From Streptomyces sp. MH60 (GTDB lineage: Bacteria > Actinomycetota > Actinomycetes > Streptomycetales > Streptomycetaceae), in the NCBI RefSeq assembly GCF_002939385.1, contig NZ_MULI01000025.1:1-64000 (forward strand): a DNA stretch of 64,000 nucleotides, given 5' to 3'. The position numbers were made by a program, and so were the translations under genes. Below, one piece after another: positions 58,516-64,000 of this stretch. The notes under the pieces were generated by a model, which was not told where the DNA came from, ran no database searches, and was given only the letters and a program-made list of their open reading frames with translations. Each line of letters starts with the position of its first letter. Positions within the stretch are counted from its first letter, which is position 1.

Positions 58516-60114
58516 GTGATACCGGAACCCGACATCCTCGTCGTCGGCGGCGGCCTCGGCGGCGTCGCCGCGGCGCTCGCCGCCTGCCGGGCCGGCCGCA
58601 GTGTCGTCCTGACCGAGGAGACGGACTGGATCGGCGGCCAGCTCACCAGCCAGGCCGTGCCGCCCGACGAGCACCCGTGGGTCGAACAGTTCGGCACCAC
58701 CGCCACCTACCGGCGACTGCGCGAGGGCATCCGCCAGTACTACCGCCAGTGGTACCCGCTGCGCGCCGAGGCCGCCGCCCTCACCGACCTCAACCCGGGC
58801 GCCGGCCGGGTCAGCAAGCTCTGCCACGAGCCGCGCGTCGCCCTCGCCGTCCTGGAGGGCATGCTCGCCCCGCACCGGGCGGCCGGACGGCTCACCGTCC
58901 TCACCGAGCACCGGCCGGTGGCCGCCGAGGCCGACAACGATGTCGTCCGCGCCGTCACGCTGGAGGACCTCCGCGACGGCACCCGCCGCACCGTCCCCGC
59001 CCGCTACGTCCTGGACGCCACCGAGACCGGCGAACTGCTCCACCTCGCGGGCGTCGAGCACGTCAACGGCGCCGAGTCCCGGGCCGAGTTCGACGAACCG
59101 CACGCCCCCGACGAGGCCCAGCCGGGCAACCAGCAGGGCATCACCGTCTGCTTCGCCCTCTCCCACCACGAGGGCCAGGACCACACCATCGACCGGCCCG
59201 CCGACTACGACTTCTGGCGCGACTACAAGCCCGACTTCTGGCCGGGGCCGCTGCTCGGCTTCGAGGCCCCCGACCCGCGCACCCTGGAACCGGTGCCGCG
59301 CACCTTCGCCCCCAACCCCGACCTCGACCCGCTGGCCGTCAGCGCCGACCAGAGCGCCGACGCGGGCGACAAGGAACTGTGGGGCTTCCGCCGCATTCTC
59401 GCCCGCAAGCTGCACACCGACGGCGCCTTCGACTCCGACATCACCCTCGTCAACTGGCCGCTCAACGACTACTGGCTGAAGCCCTACATCGGCCAGGAGG
59501 CCGAAGCCCTGCGCGAGGCCCGGCAGTTGTCCCTGTCGGTGCTGTACTGGCTGCAGACCGAGGCGCCCCGCGCCGACGGCGGCACCGGCTTCCCGGGGCT
59601 GCGCCCGCGCCCCGACGTGATGGGCACCGCCGACGGCCTCGCCAAGGCCGCCTACGTCCGCGAGTCCCGCCGTATCAAGGCCGTCACCACCGTCACCGAG
59701 CACGACGTCTCCATCGACCTGCTCGGACCCTACGGCCGCACCCGCCACCGCGACTCCGTGGGCGTCGGCAACTACCGCATCGACCTGCACCCCTCCACCG
59801 GTGGCGACGGCTACGTCGACATCGGCTCCGTCCCCTTCGAGATCCCGCTCGGCGCGCTCGTCCCGCGCCGGGTGCGCAACCTGCTGCCGGCCGGCAAGAA
59901 CCTGGGCACCACCCACATCACCAACGGCTGCTACCGCCTGCACCCGGTGGAGTGGAACGTCGGCGAGGTCGCCGGAGCCCTCGCCGCCCACTGTCTCGCC
60001 GAGGACGTCGAGCCGCACGAGGTGCAGGCCGAGGACAAGAGGTTCGAGGAGTTCGCCAGGGTGCTCGACCGCGACGGCGTACAGCGTCACTGGCCCGACG
60101 TCAGGGGCTACTGA
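58516..60114 (+). CDS. FAD-dependent oxidoreductase (FAD_oxidored type)
   Basis: This 532-residue flavoprotein has an N-terminal dinucleotide-binding motif VVGGGLGGVAAALAACRAGR (about 8-27). The second signature is WIGGQLTSQAVPPDEHPW. Near the C-terminus it has LPAGKNLGTTHITNGCYRLH. The family contains enzymes acting on sugar or polyol derivatives, and the substrate is unknown. TAAGGAG seven bases before the GTG at 58516 fixes the start. It is the second gene after the LacI regulator. Confidence 0.85.
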   Translation: MIPEPDILVVGGGLGGVAAALAACRAGRSVVLTEETDWIGGQLTSQAVPPDEHPWVEQFGTTATYRRLREGIRQYYRQWYPLRAEAAALTDLNPGAGRVSKLCHEPRVALAVLEGMLAPHRAAGRLTVLTEHRPVAAEADNDVVRAVTLEDLRDGTRRTVPARYVLDATETGELLHLAGVEHVNGAESRAEFDEPHAPDEAQPGNQQGITVCFALSHHEGQDHTIDRPADYDFWRDYKPDFWPGPLLGFEAPDPRTLEPVPRTFAPNPDLDPLAVSADQSADAGDKELWGFRRILARKLHTDGAFDSDITLVNWPLNDYWLKPYIGQEAEALREARQLSLSVLYWLQTEAPRADGGTGFPGLRPRPDVMGTADGLAKAAYVRESRRIKAVTTVTEHDVSIDLLGPYGRTRHRDSVGVGNYRIDLHPSTGGDGYVDIGSVPFEIPLGALVPRRVRNLLPAGKNLGTTHITNGCYRLHPVEWNVGEVAGALAAHCLAEDVEPHEVQAEDKRFEEFARVLDRDGVQRHWPDVRGY

Positions 60115-60137
60115 ACGACCCCGCGCGGGACGGAAGT

Positions 60138-60169
60138 CCGGGCGGGGCAGCACCACCTGCCCCGCCCGG
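60138..60169 (+). other. Hairpin between two genes of the same operon
   Basis: A perfect 13-bp stem (60138-60150 with 60157-60169) and a 6-base loop lie between the FAD oxidoreductase and hydantoinase genes, both on the plus strand. It could be a partial terminator that sets the ratio of the two products, or a stabilising 3' end. Confidence 0.65.
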
Positions 60170-60215
60170 TGACCGCCCGCGCGTGGACCGACCCAGCACA
60201 AGGAGGTGCCCGGAC

Positions 60216-62345
60216 ATGACCACCCACCGCATCCGCGTCGGCATCGACGTGGGCGGAACCTTCACCGACGCCGTGGCGGTCGACGCCACGACGCTCGCGC
60301 TCGTGGGCCAGGTGAAGGTCCCCACGAGCCACCATCACGAGGACGGTGTCGCGCACGGCATCGTCGAGGCACTGGACCGGCTGCTGAAGCAGACCGGACA
60401 CGCACCCGCCGACGTGGCCTTCCTGGCGCACGGCACGACCCAGGCTACCAACGCCCTGCTGGAGGGCGACGTCGCCACCGTCGGCCTGATCGGCATCGGC
60501 ACCGGCGGCGGAACGTACTTCACCCGCAGGCTCGCCACGCTCGCCAAGCTCGAACTCACCCCCGGCAAACGGCTGCCGCTGCACTACGCGCACGTCCCCG
60601 ACCCCGAGGACGCACCCGCCGTACGGGCCGCCGTCGAACAGCTCACCGCCGCCGGTGCCCAGGCCCTGGTGGCCAGCGAGCCCTTCGGCGTCGACCGCCC
60701 CGAGGGCGAGGAGGCGGTCGCCGACGCGGCCCGCACCACCGGCCTGCCGACCACCGCCGCGCACGAGATCACCTCCCTGTACGGGCTGCGCAAACGCACC
60801 CGCACCGCCGTCGTCAACGCGGCGATCCTGCCGCGCATGCTGGCCACCGCCGACCTCGTCGACGCCTCCATCACCAAGGCCGGTGTCACCGCGCCGCTGA
60901 TGGTGATGCGCTGCGACGGGGGAGTGATGTCCCTGGACGAGATGCGCCGCAGGCCCCTGCTGACCGTGCTGTCCGGTCCGGCCGCCGGTGTGGCCGGCGC
61001 GCTGATGCAGGAACGCGTCAGCGAGGGCGTGTTCCTGGAGACCGGCGGCACCTCGACCGACATCAGCGTCGTCAAGCGCGGCAAGGTCGCGGTACGGCAC
61101 GCCGTGCTGCTCGGCCGGACCTCCTACCTCAACGCCCTCGACGTCCGCACCGTCGGCGTCGGCGGCGGCTCCATGGTGCGCGTCTCGGGCGGCCGGGTCA
61201 CCGGTACCGGACCGCGCAGCGCGCACATCGCCGGGCTGCCGTACGCCTGTTACGCCGACCCGGCCGACCTGCGGGACGCGAAGCTGACCACGATCAGCCC
61301 GCTGCCCGGCGACCCCGCCGACTACGCGGTCCTGGACGCGGCGGGCGGCCGGTTCGCCCTCACCATGACCTGCGCCGCCAACGCGCTGGGCCGGGTCCCC
61401 GAAGGCGACTTCGCGCACGCCGACCCCGGCACCGCCCGCGCCGCGCTGGCCCCGCTCGCCGCCGCCCTCGGCACCGACGTGGACACCGCCGCCGCCCGGC
61501 TCCTGGACGCCGGCACCGACCAGGTGAAGTCCGTCGTGGACGACCTGGTGCGCGAGTACCGCCTCGACACCGACACCGCCGTCCTGGTCGGCGGGGGCGG
61601 CGGCGCCGCCTCGGTCACCCCGCACCTGGCCGCCCGCTCCGGCATGACCGGCCGCATCGCCCAGCACAACGAGGTCATCAGCCCCATCGGCGTCGCCCTC
61701 GCCCTGGTGCGGGAACAGGTCGAGCGGATCGTGCCGGGCGCCACCCAGGAGCAGATCCTCGCCGTGCGCGCCGAGGCCGAGCGCGCCGTGGTCGAACAGG
61801 GCGCCGCCGCCGACGGCGTCGAGGTCGAGGTCACCGTCGACCCGCAGACCAACGTCGTACGCGCCATCGCCACCGGCGCCACCGAACTGCGCACCCAGGA
61901 CCGGGCCCACCGGGCCGACGACGCCGAGCGCCTGCGGCTGGCCGCCGCCAGCCTCAAGACCGACCCGTCCCACGTGCACGTACTGGCCGGCACCCCCGCG
62001 CACACCGTGTACGGCGCCGAGGTCCGCCGCCGCTTCCGGCCCGTCCGCCACCCGGTCCGGGTCGTCGACGCCGACGGGGTCGTACGCCACCACGCGCCCG
62101 ACGCCCGGGTCGAGGCGACCACCGTCGCCGCCGCCCCCGAGGCGCTCGCCAAGCTGGTCACCGAGAACACCTCCTACGGCGACGGAGGCGTGCGCGCCCC
62201 CGCCGTGCGGCTGCTGCTCGGCTCCCGCATCGCCGACCTCTCCGGCGTCCTGGACCCGCAGTCGCTGCTCGCCCTGGCCCGCAGCGAACTGCGTTCCCGC
62301 GCCGCCGACGAACCGGTGGTCGCCGTACTGGAGGTGCGCGAGTGA
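60216..62345 (+). CDS. Hydantoinase/oxoprolinase-family protein (HyuA-like)
   Basis: The protein has 709 residues. It starts with VGIDVGGTFTDAVAVD, a signature of the actin-like ATPase fold, and contains AHGTTQATNALLEG and LMVMRCDGGVMSLDE. Family members include 5-oxoprolinase, hydantoinase and acetone carboxylase subunits, which use ATP to open or activate a ring or ketone. The usual partner, a HyuB-type subunit, is not encoded here. Part of it could be outside the window, but the next genes are unrelated. AAGGAGG precedes the ATG at 60216. Confidence 0.87.
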   Translation: MTTHRIRVGIDVGGTFTDAVAVDATTLALVGQVKVPTSHHHEDGVAHGIVEALDRLLKQTGHAPADVAFLAHGTTQATNALLEGDVATVGLIGIGTGGGTYFTRRLATLAKLELTPGKRLPLHYAHVPDPEDAPAVRAAVEQLTAAGAQALVASEPFGVDRPEGEEAVADAARTTGLPTTAAHEITSLYGLRKRTRTAVVNAAILPRMLATADLVDASITKAGVTAPLMVMRCDGGVMSLDEMRRRPLLTVLSGPAAGVAGALMQERVSEGVFLETGGTSTDISVVKRGKVAVRHAVLLGRTSYLNALDVRTVGVGGGSMVRVSGGRVTGTGPRSAHIAGLPYACYADPADLRDAKLTTISPLPGDPADYAVLDAAGGRFALTMTCAANALGRVPEGDFAHADPGTARAALAPLAAALGTDVDTAAARLLDAGTDQVKSVVDDLVREYRLDTDTAVLVGGGGGAASVTPHLAARSGMTGRIAQHNEVISPIGVALALVREQVERIVPGATQEQILAVRAEAERAVVEQGAAADGVEVEVTVDPQTNVVRAIATGATELRTQDRAHRADDAERLRLAAASLKTDPSHVHVLAGTPAHTVYGAEVRRRFRPVRHPVRVVDADGVVRHHAPDARVEATTVAAAPEALAKLVTENTSYGDGGVRAPAVRLLLGSRIADLSGVLDPQSLLALARSELRSRAADEPVVAVLEVRE

Positions 62346-62992
62346 CCGTCAAGAAGGCTCTCGTCCAGGCGGACCTCGCCGCCGTCGACGACATCGGGTG
62401 GGCGGTGCGGCTGCTGGCCGCCACGCCGACCCACGAGCACCGCGACCCGGAGCTGCTGCGCCGGTGGGCGCGGGCGGCCGACGCGTTCGGCTCCGCCCTC
62501 GCACCCGTGGCGTGCGGGGCCCGGATCGTCGAGCGCGACGGCGGACTGGAACTCGGGCTGCTCGCCCGGTACACCTCCAGACCGCCCACCGTCGAGCTGT
62601 ACACCGACACGGTCGAACTCGCCGAACGGGTCGTGGACGCCCGCGGCTGGCGCGACTGGTACCCGCCCGGCTCGGTACGGGCGGCCGCCCTCGCCCACGA
62701 GGCGGTGCACGTCCACCTCCACCACGGCCCCGCGAAGGCCGCGCTGAAGCGCGCCCTGGGCCACAGCGCCCTGCGCCTGGGCCGGTTGCGCGTCCCCGGC
62801 CATGTCGCCGGGGCCGAGGAGGTGGCCGCCCACGCCTACGCCCGCACCGTCTGCGGACTCGGCCGCAGCCCGCTGCTGCTCACCGCCGCCCTGGCCGCCG
62901 AGACCGGGCACGGGGCCGAGACCGAGACCCGGACCGGCTCCGCGGCCGGGAGCACCCCACCACCCGCACGTGACGCAAGAAGAGAGAACTGA
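62342..62992 (+). CDS. Unknown protein with HExxH motif, coupled to the hydantoinase gene
   Basis: The protein has 216 residues. A possible zinc site His119-Glu120-x-x-His123 (AHEAVHVHLHHG) lies in the centre, in a region rich in His. No signal peptide or membrane helix is evident, and the first 80 residues look globular (LELGLLARYTSRPPTVELYT). The GTG at 62342 overlaps the hydantoinase stop (GTGA). I do not recognise the family. The motif could be a metallopeptidase site or a coincidence; Met-Gly downstream motifs are not clear. Confidence 0.6.
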   Translation: MTVKKALVQADLAAVDDIGWAVRLLAATPTHEHRDPELLRRWARAADAFGSALAPVACGARIVERDGGLELGLLARYTSRPPTVELYTDTVELAERVVDARGWRDWYPPGSVRAAALAHEAVHVHLHHGPAKAALKRALGHSALRLGRLRVPGHVAGAEEVAAHAYARTVCGLGRSPLLLTAALAAETGHGAETETRTGSAAGSTPPPARDARREN

Positions 62993-62995
62993 CCC

Positions 62996-64000
62996 ATGGG
63001 TGTCGTCATCCTCCTCGTCATGGCGGCCGGCGTGGCCGCGATGCTCACCCGCAAGCTGCCCACCGCCTTCGCGCTGGTGCTGCTGGCCGTGGTCATCGCC
63101 TTCCTCTCCGGTGCGCCCCTGACGGGCAAGAACAGCGTCCTGGACACGGTGCTCCAGGAGGGCGCCCCGGCGCTCGCGGCGACGATGGTCGCCATCATCC
63201 TCGGCTCCTGGCTCGGCAAGCTGCTCGACGAGACCGGCATCGCCGGCACCCTCGTCCGCAAGATCGTCGAGTTCGGCGGCGACCGGCCCACCGTCGTCGC
63301 CCTCGGCGTCCTCGCCGTCTCGGCGCTCGTCGGCACGGTCACCGGCTCGGCACCGGCCGCGATGCTGGCCGGCATCATCGGCATCCCCGCCATGGTGGCC
63401 GTCGGCGTGCCCAAGGTGACCGCCGCGGGCACGGTGCTGATGGGCATCGCGGTCGGGGTCCCCTTCGAACTGCCGGTCTGGCAGTTCTTCTCCACCGCCC
63501 TCGACCTCCCGGTCGACACCGTCCGCGGCTTCATGGTGAAGCTGTTCCCGTTCGCCCTGGTCGCCGCCGTCGCCTACGTCGTCATCGAGAACCGGCGGCG
63601 CGGCACCGAGCACGCCTGGTCGCTCACGTCGGTCTCCGCGCGCCCCGCCCCGCGCCGCGAACGCCTCGGCGACGCACCCTGGTACGCGCTGCTCGCCCCC
63701 GTGATCCCGCTGGTCCTGGCCCTCGGCCTGGAAGTGGCCATCATCCCCTCGATGCTGGCCGGTGTGCTCTACGCGCTGGTCACCACCACCCGGCCCGGCG
63801 AGATGAACAAGCGGCTGCTGCGCACCCTGTACGGCGGCTTCGAGGTGGCCGCGCCGCCGCTCGCCCTGTTCGTGGCGATCGGCATCCTGCTCGCGGCCGT
63901 CAAACTCCCCGGCGCGGTGGACGCGCTGGAACCGCTGGTGAAGGCGGTCAGCCCGCAGAACCCGGTGCTGTTCGTCCTCGTCTTCACCGTGCTGGTGCCG
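62996..64000 (+). CDS. Membrane transporter, ion-transporter (IT) superfamily-like (3' end outside window)
   Basis: At least 335 residues are present with many hydrophobic helices (GVVILLVMAAGVAAMLTRKL, AMLAGIIGIPAMVAVGVP). It has the glycine-rich segments of IT-superfamily or GntP/DctM-type transporters (VSALVGTVTGSAPAAMLAGI). The ATG at 62996 lies 3 bases after the previous stop. It is probably the importer for the compound broken down by this operon. The sequence runs past the window edge. Confidence 0.75.
   Translation, partial: MGVVILLVMAAGVAAMLTRKLPTAFALVLLAVVIAFLSGAPLTGKNSVLDTVLQEGAPALAATMVAIILGSWLGKLLDETGIAGTLVRKIVEFGGDRPTVVALGVLAVSALVGTVTGSAPAAMLAGIIGIPAMVAVGVPKVTAAGTVLMGIAVGVPFELPVWQFFSTALDLPVDTVRGFMVKLFPFALVAAVAYVVIENRRRGTEHAWSLTSVSARPAPRRERLGDAPWYALLAPVIPLVLALGLEVAIIPSMLAGVLYALVTTTRPGEMNKRLLRTLYGGFEVAAPPLALFVAIGILLAAVKLPGAVDALEPLVKAVSPQNPVLFVLVFTVLVP

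Overview
The window is typical Streptomyces chromosome. It is very GC-rich, with strong third-position GC and many GTG or TTG starts. Genes are joined by 4-base ATGA/GTGA overlaps. The gene families fit too: gas vesicle cluster in the order O-A-F-G-Y-Z-J-L-S-K, LAXTG-anchored surface protein, SpoIIE-type phosphatases, DmdR-, CsnR- and CebR-like operator sequences. Nothing looks like a phage, transposon, integrated plasmid, CRISPR array, tRNA or rRNA. It reads as an accessory, environment-facing part of the chromosome.

Layout. 1-540: end of a membrane protein. 614-4324: three-subunit molybdenum hydroxylase of the PaoABC (aldehyde oxidoreductase) type. 4513-7804: unknown coiled-coil protein, SDR oxidoreductase and YihY-type membrane protein. 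7997-10154: module of three Roadblock-type proteins plus a DUF4388-like protein, with no partner GTPase. 10245-13851: FprA-type ferredoxin reductase behind a possible iron box, an MFS exporter and two tiny proteins, one of them CsbD-like. 13963-22975: secreted chitosanase, two large SpoIIE/PP2C phosphatases, secreted GH10 xylanase, and a facing pair of an anti-sigma-type ATPase and a STAS protein. 23542-28365: lipid-precursor group (GlpD, TetR, alkyl-DHAP-synthase-like flavoprotein, lipid kinase). 28420-31061: large catalase and a small secreted protein. 31263-38619: sugar ABC importer operon with a 2-hydroxyacid dehydrogenase, a DUF2264 protein and a DeoR/LacI hybrid regulator. 38734-43936: complete gas vesicle cluster, preceded by a methyltransferase. 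45103-48123: LAETG-anchored DUF1996 protein and an AA10 LPMO behind a perfect CebR box. 48215-50252: TerD and a BlaI/M56 pair. 50440-53602: cobalamin riboswitch and BtuFCD-like importer. 53647-57187: flavodoxin-like protein, ABC-F protein with a short upstream reading frame, remnant of an ECF sigma factor gene, and a GNAT. 57287-64000: LacI regulator with a double palindromic operator, then an FAD oxidoreductase, hydantoinase/oxoprolinase, HExxH protein and a membrane transporter that runs off the window.

How the genes work together. Several units deal with environmental polymers: chitosanase, xylanase, LPMO, and the DUF2264 protein with its ABC importer. Each has its own recognisable operator, so the region looks like a set of separately induced utilisation units. 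The sugar importer has no ATPase of its own and probably uses the shared MsiK-type ATPase known in Streptomyces. Coordinates and starts were read from the sequence by eye. Family names come from recognised motifs and were not tested by a database search.
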